64,000 bases of DNA from Eutreptiella sp. 'Long Island Sound 2002' (taxonomy: Eukaryota > Euglenozoa > Euglenophyceae > Eutreptiales > Eutreptiaceae): assembly GCA_964036045.1 (NCBI GenBank), contig OZ038383.1, positions 64,051,725-64,115,724 on the forward strand. Direction: 5' to 3'. Positions 55,433 to 64,000 of this stretch are shown here, in pieces. The notes under the pieces were generated by a model that was not told the origin of the DNA, made no database searches, and was given only the letters and a program-made list of their open reading frames with translations. Both the position numbers and the translations under genes were made by a program. The number at the start of each line of letters is the position of its first letter. The stretch's first letter is position 1.

Positions 55433-56491
55433 ATGGGCGCGTGGGGAAAATTCCACCCCGCAGAGCACTCTGCCCAATGCACGCCACAACACACCGAACG
55501 CCCCACCTACCATGACGACCTACCCTACCTATGGCAATCGGCCCCGTTGTGGGATAGGGCGCACCGACTGCTGATTCTGTCCAACGACGTGCCCCAAAAC
55601 CCGAAGAGAGCGCATCGGGGTTGCTGCCGTGACCCAATCATAATGTCTCATGCCCGATGGAAACGTGAAACCCTGACACTGTTGGTAGATGTGCATCCGA
55701 ACCCAGGTCACCCCGAGACGACCACGTTGCACACCGTGACTTTGAACGTTCGCGGCCCACACCTTAGAAGACGGAGGTCGGGTCGCCTCCTGCAAGAAAT
55801 AGCTGCCTCCTCCCCCCACATCATTGCCCTCCAGGAGGTCCGCTTTAGAACAGGCGAGGCCCACCTTGCATACACTGCAAAGGCCTGCCTAAACTATCAG
55901 CCGCCCGCCCATGATGACAAGCGCCGCAACATGATGTTCCTTGTGCATGAGAGGGTCCAGAGGTATTGCAAATTAATGGCCCACCGCTCGCCCCATGCTA
56001 TTGCTCTCCGCGTCCAGATCCCAGGCGTACGCGTATTCACTTTCGTGAACCACCATGGACCGTTCACCTTACGGGAAAGGGAGGCCTTAGACGCTTGAAT
56101 TGCATCTGTTCCCAATGTGGGCATCGTTGGAGGAGACTTCAATGACGGAATTTGGCACGCAAACTCATGTCGCAAGAGGATATGGCACGGCTAGCTCGAC
56201 TGCGGACGCCTTGTTGACCCGCAATACCAAACGGTGCCTCAACCCTTGGGCCGGAGCCACACCCGAGGGGGCAAACGACTCGACGCGCTCCTGCTGTCGC
56301 AAACAACACGGAATGCACTTACGCCGGTGGCCTACCAAGCGACCACGTTCCCGTCGGCAGGGGACCACGCAGGTGTTGAAATCCACACCACGGTCGTGCT
56401 CCCTGAGCCACAGTCCCCAGATCCCGAGGTCATCAGCATCTACGACGGGCCGGGTAGAGATGTGAAGGGCTTCCGCACACATATGGGGTGA
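55433..56491 (+). pseudogene. LINE endonuclease (APE) domain with in-frame stops
   Basis: The leader has DVHPNPGH; the domain then shows LNVRG (Asn strand), IIALQEVRF (catalytic Glu), the MMFLVHERV strand, VFTFVNHH, GIVGGDFND (GDFN metal/nucleophile loop), KRLDALLLS, and GDHAGVEI (terminal Asp-His). This is the full series expected for exonuclease-endonuclease-phosphatase fold LINE endonucleases, which nick the target DNA. Stops: TGA 56096, TAG 56192, TGA 56489. All motif residues lie in one frame across the stops. Confidence 0.75.
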
Positions 56492-57844
56492 TGGTACCGG
56501 GGTGTCCCCAAAAACATGACCATGGAGACCGCCAGCAATATGGTGCTGAAAGAGGTCGCGCGGTACGTCGCTGCAAACAAGAAGCCAGCCAGACGAACGG
56601 ACCACGCTCACTAGGATTTGCAGACCCGCCTTGCCAAGAACCCTTGTGACTAGGCCGCACTCAAACTATGGGGTGAACATATTCAACGCAAGCGCCATAC
56701 GGAGGTGATGAAGAAACTGCGCCGTTTCCGTAAATCTGCGATTGTGAGCACAGGGACATTCTTCGCGGACCTCGCCACGTGGCTTGTGAAGGCTGCTCAC
56801 GTTTCTTCCATGTCTGCCACTCTGGCGTCGGTAACCAAAAAGTTGCCCGATTTCGCGGGAGATCCGCAATGGGATCCAGAGAAGGCCTTCAGTGTGTTGC
56901 CAAATCTCCGCGTGCCAAGAACTCCCGTGGGTCAGACCCTACCAACGTGGCGCAAGTTCCGGGAGACGGCCAATCAGCCCAAGAAAAAGTCGATGGGAAT
57001 GGACGGGGTGCCGCGGCACACAATACAGTGGCTACCGGAGAATGTGCAATGGATCCTATATAGAAGAATCTGTGAGGTATGGAACCAGGGACAGATGCCG
57101 ACAGAATGGACCGACACCCGAATATCGTTGTTGTACAAGAAGGGCGACCCCAGGGATGCAAGCAACTACCGTCCTATAGCGATATCCACATGCATGTACC
57201 CAATTACCACGAAGTTGATCCTGAGGCGCATCAAGAAACCTCTCACCGAACTAGTATCCGAGCACCAAGCTGGAGGGCGGAGGGGACATACCACACTGTC
57301 CCAGGCTATAAAACTGTGGTCGTCAGCGCTGAGCATGCCGGGAGCACCGGACGTGGTGCTCCTGGATATCGCCAAAGCATTTTCGAGCACCCCCCAACAA
57401 TTGCTGTGGGCTGCAATGTAGCAGGTGGGGGTACCAGATCGCTACATCTCCATGATGCAGTACGCATACCAAGAGACACGGTGCTACTATCAGGTGGATG
57501 GCGAAAAGCATTCAAACCACCAGAGGAGGGGAGTGAAGGAGGGATGTCCCCTCTCCCCTCTGCTCTTTTGCGTGGTGTACGAGATGTTTCACGGAACGCT
57601 AGCGGCAGACCTCCAATCCGTCGACTTCTACACGTACATGGATGATGTGCCTTTTGTCTCGCCGGACCCATCCACTACGTTGGCCGTGCACAGGAGGGTC
57701 ACGGACCTGGGCAACACACTGGGCTTCCATGTGAACAAAAGAAAAACAAACGTGTACTGTTGGTCGGCGACCTACAAGGTGGACCAGCTACTGTGGGACG
57801 GACAGGTTAATACGGTCAGACCTCCCATCCTCACCTACCTGTGA
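56492..57844 (+). pseudogene. LINE reverse transcriptase domain
   Basis: After a basic linker (EVMKKLRRFRKSA) the RT shows GMDGVPRHTIQW (start of the fingers), NYRPIAIST (RT1), SEHQAGGRRGHTT, DIAKAFSS (motif A), GVKEGCPLSPLLF (motif B), YMDD at 57635-57646 (motif C) and GFHVNKRKT (motif D). Motif A has AKAFSS, so the usual Asp after Phe is Ser; the first Asp is kept. Stops: TAG 56612, TAG 56651, TAG 57419, TGA 57842. The catalytic text is otherwise well kept for a dead copy. Confidence 0.85.
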
Positions 57845-59062
57845 CGCACCATTGCACACCCACAGTGGGCACACAAGGCGCGGTTGGACTACCTCGACTT
57901 GATTACGTCGGACCTGGCGCAGTATGCACATATTCCCATGGATGGCTGAGAACGAAAACAGGTGGTCAACTCCATCTTGATGCCTAGTTGGCTCCACCGG
58001 GCGGTGCTAATTCCCTGTGACAGGTGGTACAAGGAGGTAGACGACCTGTGTTCGGTGTTTGTGCGTCAACCTAAAGGTATGTTCCCGGGACGGAATACCA
58101 AACAACTAAGTGCCCCTGTATCTTGCGGAGGCATGGAGCTGCATCACCTATACTGGGCCTACCGACGGCGATTCATCACCACCATGCAGCAGACCGTCCG
58201 TCACCAGCACCAAGCATTTTGGGTATCCCTCAACACACCAGTGGAACGTAGCCAGGCGCCTTTTCTTGCGTACGTGACTTTGTTGAACTCAATGGGAGCA
58301 ATCTCGGGCATATCGCTAAAGCACCCCCGTCGCCGTCGCGCGGGACCGAGTCTCATCGACAGCGAAGACACAGAGGACGGTCGCCTGATCCACAATCAAA
58401 TGGCCCCAGTCGACCAAGAGGACATAGCACACCGGTATGGGCTTGCCAAACCGCGATGGCATGTCCTGGAAGGAGGACAGGTCCTGACAGGCTATCAACT
58501 CATTGTGGCAGGGGGTTGTGAAGTTTACACCAACGGCTGTGATCCGCAAGGGACAACATGGTACGCAGATGCAAGTAGAAAAGGCAATCCAGCGGGTATG
58601 GGGGATGCAGCGGGCGACTGGCTTGAGGGTTTCAGACTTTACTGCGGGCCACTGCACGTGATGGGACGAGTGCGGGGTCCTCAAACCCCGTACCGGACAG
58701 AACTCATGGGCATGTACGTGGCTTCCTGCCTGGCACGCGCAGGTGACAAGGTGGTTTTAGACAATCAGGCGGCAGCGGACCGTGCTACAGCCGCACCTTA
58801 CTATGAAGTCTGTGACGTGGACGTCCGTCAGCCATTAGCACAGGGGCTCCACACCAAGTCACTGATGCCCAGGTGGGTGCCAGGCCACCGGGAAGAACGT
58901 CAGGCGCAGACGCCTCAGGAACCCCATGACGTACGGGGAAATAACCTTTCCGACTCGTTGGCTTCCATGGGAAGCGAGCTCCCATTGACACCATACACCG
59001 CAGATGCGCCGCATGGCATAGGTGTGGGAGGCACGGAGGCACCCACGCGGGCAAAAAGGTGA
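57845..59062 (+). pseudogene. LINE connection region and RNase H domain
   Basis: Opens with a region corresponding to the thumb/connection (RKQVVNSILMPSWLHRAVL), preceded by a TGA (57947) where relatives in this position usually have Trp. RNase H signatures are TWYADASRKGNPAGMG (Asp), YRTELMGMYVA (Glu), VVLDNQAAADRA (Asp), WVPGHREE (His) and GNNLSDSLA (Asn...Asp), covering the four acidic residues and catalytic His. Its role would be removal of RNA during or after reverse transcription. Ends at TGA 59060. Confidence 0.8.
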
Positions 59063-59899
59063 ATCACGGCAATGCGCCCACATGCCACTCCGGAGGGGAT
59101 GCACTGGGCAACTTGGCTGCCATTAAAGGCGGAGCGCCGTAGGCTGTGGCTACAATGGGTGTGGGGGAACGTGTGGTGGAAAGGCCGTATGCCTCCATGG
59201 AAGAAGTCGGCCCAACCATGTGCTCTGTGTGGATCCATACACCAAGGAACGGCGCAGACACGGCTTGTGCAGTGTGGGGCATGGAGGACATTGTTCCTGG
59301 ACGAGTGGGCGAAAACCTGGGGACTCTAGGAGCCAATGGCACGGCAGTGGCTCTCTACAGCCACTTCTGACGACCTTGCCCGTGTAGCGAAGTTCCACAT
59401 CCCCCTGTCTTTCGTGGAGTTAATCCCGCCCGACCATATGCCTGATTTTCGGTACAGGGTGGGGGTGCACCAATACCAGTGCATAAAGCTGGCGGCTGCG
59501 CTACGCCACAATCTTCCCATGCAGGACTCGGTCGAGGAGCGGCGCTCCTCATCGGGCGGAACGGCCATCTCGTACACGACAGTTCGCCGCAGGGCCCGGT
59601 GCTTGCCCCCTACCGAGGACCCTCTTGTCCGACAATGCCACTACAACCCCCGAAAACGCGCGGTGACTGGAAGCCCACAAAGGTCTGCGAAACCCAAAGT
59701 AGATCACAGGGTGGAAACCAGCCGCACGGCGGCGAAATGCCTGCGTCAACAGTATACCGTCCCAAGGGCGTGCATGGTAATCAGGGCTTTACCGGTGTTG
59801 ACTGGGGACGGACTCACTTGGGCGGAAACCTTCAAAGAACTAATTAACCAGGGCTCGGTGACCCGTGGTAGCCTTCACAGTCACCCCCGACTCGCTTGA
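59063..59899 (+). pseudogene. LINE C-terminal region with CCHC-like knuckle
   Basis: Same register as the preceding domains after the TGA at 59060. Contains a Trp-rich stretch (LWLQWVWGNVWWKGRMPPW) and then CALCGSIHQGTAQTRLVQC, a Cys-X2-Cys-X3-His...Cys arrangement typical of a nucleic-acid-binding knuckle at the end of LINE proteins. TAG at 59327 separates it from a final 187-codon open stretch with no recognised domain, ending at TGA 59897. Confidence 0.6.
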
Positions 59900-60735
59900 A
59901 ATCCGTAATTTGTGAGTGCAGCCACACGAGCATATGTCTCCTTTTCCCGCGCAGACCACCCCCGCTGGCCCGTATCCCCCTTTCCTTGTAGCTTACGGTT
60001 GAAAAAGCCTACAGGCCGCAGATAACCAACCCTATCCTCTTGACTCAAGACCGCCCCAACGGCGAAATCTGAGGCATTTGTGTCCAAAAAGTAGGGTTTC
60101 GGCGGGTTGGGGATATGCAGCATGGCCTCGTCCGCCAATGCTTGCTGTATACTGTTGAAAGCATCAAGCATGTGGTGAGCCCACTTGATGACATGCCCTT
60201 TTCCACTCCTCTCCCCCTTCATCTTGCTACTCGCTAACCCGGTAAGAGCCTCCGAAAGGATAGCCGCACGCATCGCATGGTTGTTCATGCACATCGCATA
60301 CCATTGCGTGAACTGTAGAAAAGCCTTTAAATCGTTGGGCGTGACGATATGCAAGTACTCCTAGCGGTCATTGGCAGCCCGCTTATCCGAAGCACACAAA
60401 GGGTCTTATGCTGCAGAATGTGGCCACAGAATTTCACGCGTGTCTGCTAAGGACCATCTTATCGTGCTTTACTGTTAGCTTGCATTTATCAAAAATATCA
60501 ACAATGCGCCGCAAATCAGTGTCACGTCTTGCACAACAGCCATGTCCACCCGAGACTTCTCCCTGACAGAAGCTTCGGGATCACAGGGTTCCGGCCAATA
60601 CATCGTCGATGTACGGCTTGGCCGTTATGTGCTTGTCGTGTTCCACACACCACCGCACCATACACTGGTACTTGGTTCGGCGGTCTTCAGCTGTGTGGGG
60701 TGTACCAGCCACTCATATCCTTCTTAACACGTCAT
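59881..60735 (-). pseudogene. Ty3/Gypsy reverse transcriptase-RNase H fragment
   Basis: On the minus strand, reading from about 60735: YEWLVHP, QCMVRWCVEHDKHI, then AKPYIDDVLAG with the YIDD catalytic box at 60602-60613, FDKCKLTVKHDKMVL, VKFCGHILQ, LKAFLQFTQWYAMC, PYFLDTNASDFAVGAVLSQE (RNase H Asp strand) and WSAREKETYA (RNase H Glu). This order is that of Gypsy-type LTR retrotransposon pol. Several frame changes and stops break the RT half; the 60354-59881 part is open. No LTRs or integrase are visible. It abuts the LINE 3' end tail to tail. Confidence 0.8.
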
Positions 60736-61099
60736 AAGCCGAGCCAGTGATACTATCATACAAAGCCAGAAGCTAATGTACAGAGTCATGACTCGCATAA
60801 TCCACGGGCCCCAAGGGCGCCCAGCGGTGTCATGTCGGAGCGGCGGCGGTAACTAAGGGGCATTGGGGACCCGCTGGCAGGTGTAGGAATGAATAATGGA
60901 AGCGCAGCACGACTTTAGAGCCGCGCTACTTGCATTGCATGCACAGAATACATATGACATACGGAGAGAGGCACATAGGAGCGGCAAAGGTGCAGACACA
61001 AGGAGCCATGCATGGATCTGGAGGGGCGCCGTAGGCGCCACAGACGAAGTAGAAGACTTGACAGAATGATGTGGGGGAGATGCCATGGCGCCGCCTATA
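60736..61099. other. spacer without recognisable gene
   Basis: Contains only short frames on both strands; the longest, minus 60853-61086, shows no domain. It ends where the tandem 195-bp repeats start. Confidence 0.45.
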
Positions 61100-62060
61100 G
61101 CGTCTCAATTGTCGGGAGCAGTGAAGCTTGAAAAAACCCGGGCTTCCCAAGTAAACCGTGAAGAGGGGTGGGAATAAGCAAAAATTCTGTCGGTCTGGAC
61201 CCTGAAAAACGCATTTTGGGATGACCCGGCGCTTGATTGATGAGAATTAGCCGCATAATTGAATGCACCACCCCCAAAATAGGGGGGCTGGGTACCTCAA
61301 TTGCCCTGCCGGGCTCATGAGGTGAAAAAACCCATTTTCGGCACCGTTTTGGGGGGGGGGGGGTGGATGAACAAAAATTCTGTCAGTCTGGACCCTCAAA
61401 AACGCACTTTGAGATGTTCCAGCGCTTGGTTGATGAGAATGAGGCTCATAATTGAATTCAGCACCCCCAAAAAAAGTAGGTTGAGTGACCGAAGTGCCAT
61501 GCCGGGCTGACGAGGTGAAAAAACTCCTATTTGGCTCCGTTCGAGGGGGGGGGGGGGGGTTGCATAAACGGAAATTCTGTCAGTCTGGACCCTAGAAAAC
61601 GCATTTTGGGATGTCCCAACGCTTGGTTGCTGAGAATTAGCCTCATAATTGAATTGAGCACCCCCAAAATATGGGGGGTGGGTACCTAAATTGCCTTGCA
61701 GGGCTCACCAGGTGAAAAAACCCATTTTCGGCACCGTTTCCGGGGGGGGGGGGGGGCTGGATAAACGGAAATTATGTCGGTCTGGACCCTGAAAAACGCA
61801 TTTTGGGATGTCCCAGCGCTTGGTTGATGAGGATTAGGCTGATCATTGAATTCTGCACCTCCAAAAGAGGGGGGGGGGGGTACTTGAATTGCCCTGCCGA
61901 GGTCACGAGGTGAAAAAACCCCTTTTCGGCACGGTTTGGGGGGGGGGGGTGATTAAACGGAAATCCTGTCGGTCTGGACCCTGAAAAACACATTTTGGGA
62001 TGTCCCAGCGCTTGGTTGATGAGAATTAGGCTCATAAATGAATTCAGCACCCCCAAAATA
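61100..62060. repeat. ~195-bp tandem repeat array, five units
   Basis: GTC(G/A)GTCTGGACCCT recurs at about 61191, 61384, 61581, 61778 and 61970 (192-197 bases apart). Each unit has AAAACGCATTTTGGGATG, CAGCGCTTGGTTGATGAGAA, CATAATTGAATTCAGCACCC, CGAGGTGAAAAAAC, TTTTCGGCACCGTTT and a G homopolymer of about 10-16. Units are similar but clearly diverged. Frames here are repeat artefacts. Confidence 0.9.
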
Positions 62061-63047
62061 TGTTGTGGTTTGACTTGGGAACTGTCCTGTTTCTCGAAAA
62101 TCCGAAAATACGACAACACTTGCGCAGGATCTTTAAGCGGGGCACCAAATCGAACCCAATCCACAATTCGAAGACAAAACCCCTGCTCAAAGATATCGGA
62201 ATATCATACACATTTCGTTCACAGCAACTGGCATCTCGATGTTTCATATTCCTTGGTCTACGGCTCTCGGGGCCGTGGCGCGTCCCCCGTGTCCCCCGTG
62301 GGGAAGTGTTGGCTCTGGGGGTTTTTGGGGTTGCCGAATCCATTTCCGGGGTTTTTTCTGTGCGGGTTTGGGGTTTTTAGGGTCAGAGCCACTGTTGGAT
62401 CTTGGCTTTCGCGTTATGCGTGTCCCCGGTGTCCCCCTTTTCCCCCCATGGTGCCTTGCACGCGGCGCGCCCGTCGCGCGCGTCGCGTGCATCTTTTTTT
62501 TTGGCTCTCGGGTTGTCCCTGGGGACGGTTGCTCGTCGGGCGCGTTCTGCGTGTTTTGCAGGGTTTTCTTTTAGAGATAGGGTCCGGCAACACGGAGGGG
62601 GGTTGGCTCCCCCGAGACCTGAGGGCTATTGGTGCGCCCTGCAGGGAACGGTAGCCACCGGCAGGTATGTTCCCTGTTTAAAAGCGACACCGAAGTGGCA
62701 GTGACATTGTGTAGGCCGCAGTCCTATAGCACACAAGTAGTCCACAAGGCAATACCAAGGCCAGGAAGGCCACACGTTCTCCCATAGGCCACAAGTTGCA
62801 CCCACGGGCACGCAGGCCACACCACAAGGCAGCTAAACAGTGCATCGTTGTCATCGCCTTCCGTAGCCTTTTTTAGACACAAGAAGTGACTCGCGGTTGG
62901 ATTTTGAAAAAGCAGAGAAATACGAGCATCGGTGTGTCCTGTGTGTCTTGCGTGTCCTGCGTGCTGCCTTTGCACGTGTCCCTGCAATCCGTTATTCGTT
63001 CCGCATGTCCTGCATGTTCTCCATTGCACTGTTCCTTGTGTCCAGGC
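62061..63047. other. spacer with GCGTGTCC low-complexity, possible intron or 5' region
   Basis: No domain recognised. Two stretches rich in GCGTGTCC and GCGCGTCG (about 62405-62560 and 62930-63020) resemble the sequence between the two coding exons called next, which suggests they belong to introns or untranslated parts of the same transcription unit. TTGTGTCCAG at 63036-63045 is a plausible splice acceptor just before the first ATG. Confidence 0.35.
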
Positions 63048-63473
63048 ATGGCGCTGCCGCTCTACCCGTCATCATACCAAGTCGCTCGGTCACGCTTGGA
63101 GCAATGCGACCCAATGTTGGCGGCCGAGGTCGAGCCTGGCACCGCCGCGGTGATGTTTCAAATTAAGCGGCGGACCAGTGGGTACCACGTGGGCTGGGTG
63201 CAAGCGGTCAAGGACATCAAAGACCCCAAGACAAAGGAAGTCGAGGACGGCCTCTACCTGTCGCAGGCGATCAACTACCAAATACACACCCGCGAGAACA
63301 AGAAGACCGGTGCCAAAGAAAGGCGCATCGAGAACCAAAGGAGCCAAGGAAATTTCGCCGTGGCAATCAACAAGATCAAGAGCGGTTGTTTATGGGGATT
63401 CATCCCAGATGAGGTGTGGGCGCGTCCTGCGCGTCGTGTGCGTTGGCTGTCTCTGTCCTTGGGGCCTGTCTGA
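63048..63473 (+). CDS. hypothetical protein, possible exon of a spliced gene
   Basis: ATG at 63048 (MALPLYPSSYQVARSR). The open frame gives 141 residues if unspliced. The first 120 look protein-like: LEQCDPMLAAEVEPG, VMFQIKRRTSGYHVGWVQAV, KDIKDPKTKEVEDGLYLSQA, and GAKERRIENQRSQGNFAVAI. After GFIPDE the text becomes Arg/Leu-rich and the DNA becomes GCGCGTCC-type, so a GAG|GTGTGG donor at 63414 is likely. Family not recognised. Confidence 0.45.
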   Translation: MALPLYPSSYQVARSRLEQCDPMLAAEVEPGTAAVMFQIKRRTSGYHVGWVQAVKDIKDPKTKEVEDGLYLSQAINYQIHTRENKKTGAKERRIENQRSQGNFAVAINKIKSGCLWGFIPDEVWARPARRVRWLSLSLGPV

Positions 63474-63586
63474 ATGTCGTGCCTGCTATGCGCGTCCAGA
63501 GTCCCAGGCTCCTCCACTGTCCCTAGGGACAGGGAAGCGTCGGGCGCGTTGTGCGCGTTCTCCACCTCCTGTACCCATGTTCACAG

Positions 63587-64000
63587 CCGGAGAACAGGTC
63601 GAAGAAAGGGAAAGAAAGCAAAAGGAGAAGCAGAAGGAGAAGGAGCAGACAAAGAAGAAGAAGAAGGAGGGAAAGGAAAAGAAGACCAGGGGCCAAACTG
63701 CAAAGAAGAAGAAGAAGGAAGCGGCGGAGGAAGGGGACGAAGATGAAGAAGAAGAGGATAAGGAGGATGACGAGATTGTACTTCTCGGCAAACAGCAGGC
63801 CAGGGTGGCGTCGGCGAAGGCAGAGGTGGCCAGGATGACAGCGGCGGAGACCGGGATGCGGAGGCAGGTGAGGTCAACGTTGCTCGAGAGGGATAACCCC
63901 ATGTCCCCGGACAGTGGCAAAGGAAGGCCCATATCAAGGTCGGGCAGCGAGTCCAGCAGCAGCGGCAGCAGCAGCACCAGCACCAGCGTCAGCAGCAGCA
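63587..64000 (+). CDS. Lys/Glu-rich then Ser-rich exon, runs off window
   Basis: After a plausible acceptor (CATGTTCACAG, ending 63586), the frame with codons starting at 63589 is open to the window end. It encodes EQVEEREK-like charged repeats, KKKKKEGKEKK and EEGDEDEEEEDKEDDEIVLL. A segment QARVASAKAEVARMTAAETG and then a poly-Ser/Gly tail follow. This is typical of a nuclear or low-complexity charged protein. The two other frames are Arg-rich or Gly-rich and end in stops, so this frame is preferred. Phase with the 63414 donor does not match exactly, so one junction is unsettled. Confidence 0.4.

Larger units (their letters stand above)
55000..59899 (+). mobile_element. LINE-like non-LTR retrotransposon, decayed
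   Basis: Order of domains on the plus strand: APE endonuclease, reverse transcriptase, RNase H, C-terminal Cys/His knuckle. All are read in one register (codons at positions equal to 2 modulo 3) from 55433 to the final TGA at 59897-59899. Ten in-frame stops interrupt it, but no frameshift is needed. The 5' limit is uncertain; about 430 bases upstream hold only short frames. No poly-A tail is evident at the 3' side, where a minus-strand Gypsy fragment begins. An RNase H after the RT occurs in several LINE clades (for example I, R1, Tad). Confidence 0.8.

Noticed and set aside
54694-55506. 270-codon minus-strand open frame
   Set aside because: It is antisense to the 5' part of the LINE-like element, with no domain and no splice context; probably a compositional shadow.
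55433-59899. Alternative genetic code as the explanation for in-frame stops
   Set aside because: Stops fall at positions that probably held Gln, Arg, Gly or Trp, and the same codons terminate other frames. Decay by transitions explains them without a new code, though I could not test host genes.
61100-62060. Tandem array as CRISPR
   Set aside because: The whole 195-bp unit is repeated; there are no unique spacers and no cas genes, and the context is eukaryotic.
1-64000. tRNA, rRNA, riboswitch or bacterial operon features
   Set aside because: I looked for cloverleaf-like sequence, conserved rRNA stretches and gene clusters with short spacing on both strands and saw none.

Overview
This window is repeat-dominated eukaryotic nuclear DNA. 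I see no operons, no bacterial ribosome-binding architecture and no recognisable rRNA or tRNA. I do see spliced coding exons, retrotransposons with eukaryotic domain order, satellite arrays and many long C or G homopolymers. The mixture suggests a repeat-rich protist or alga. I could not identify the organism and found no complete, confidently functional host gene.

Layout. 0-4.2 kb is a poorly understood spacer with a 73-bp tandem duplication and two long open frames of unknown meaning. Most of 4.25-52.6 kb is a diverged satellite of about 600 bp per unit. Its units share a dyad (ACTAGGACC...GGTCCTAGT) and GATCGTCC palindromes, and the array changes orientation abruptly in several places. Into this array are inserted (a) a family of about 5.4-kb terminal-inverted-repeat (TIR) DNA transposons beginning CCCTTGGTAC: complete copies at 4997-10432 and 43226-48647, a truncated copy at 37774-41245 and a reversed half copy at 34792-36084; (b) a 1.36-kb TIR element with an 8-bp target duplication at 24914-26273; (c) a roughly 110-bp minisatellite at about 30.95-32.87 kb; and (d) small gene-like fragments, including a DnaJ-type J-domain at 33002-33172.

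From 52.6 kb to the end the satellite stops. There is a probable non-LTR endonuclease remnant on the minus strand. A decayed LINE-like element follows at about 55.0-59.9 kb (APE endonuclease, reverse transcriptase, RNase H, C-terminal CCHC-like knuckle). It stays in one reading frame but carries ten in-frame stops. Next come a minus-strand Ty3/Gypsy reverse transcriptase-RNase H fragment (59.88-60.74 kb), a tandem array of about 195 bp (61.1-62.06 kb), and the start of a possible spliced host gene (63.05 kb to the window end).

The most interesting system is the 5.4-kb TIR element. It carries a multi-exon minus-strand gene whose first two exons hold a plausible, unproven D-D-E transposase-like arrangement (D202, D283, E513 in copy 1). 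Three of its four inferred introns, and the 3' flank of the gene, contain inverted arrays of the same CGTTCTAG/CTAGAACG motif that builds the element's own terminal repeats. Comparison of the copies also reveals a micro-inversion, complementary broken halves, and transition-type decay of stops and a splice site.
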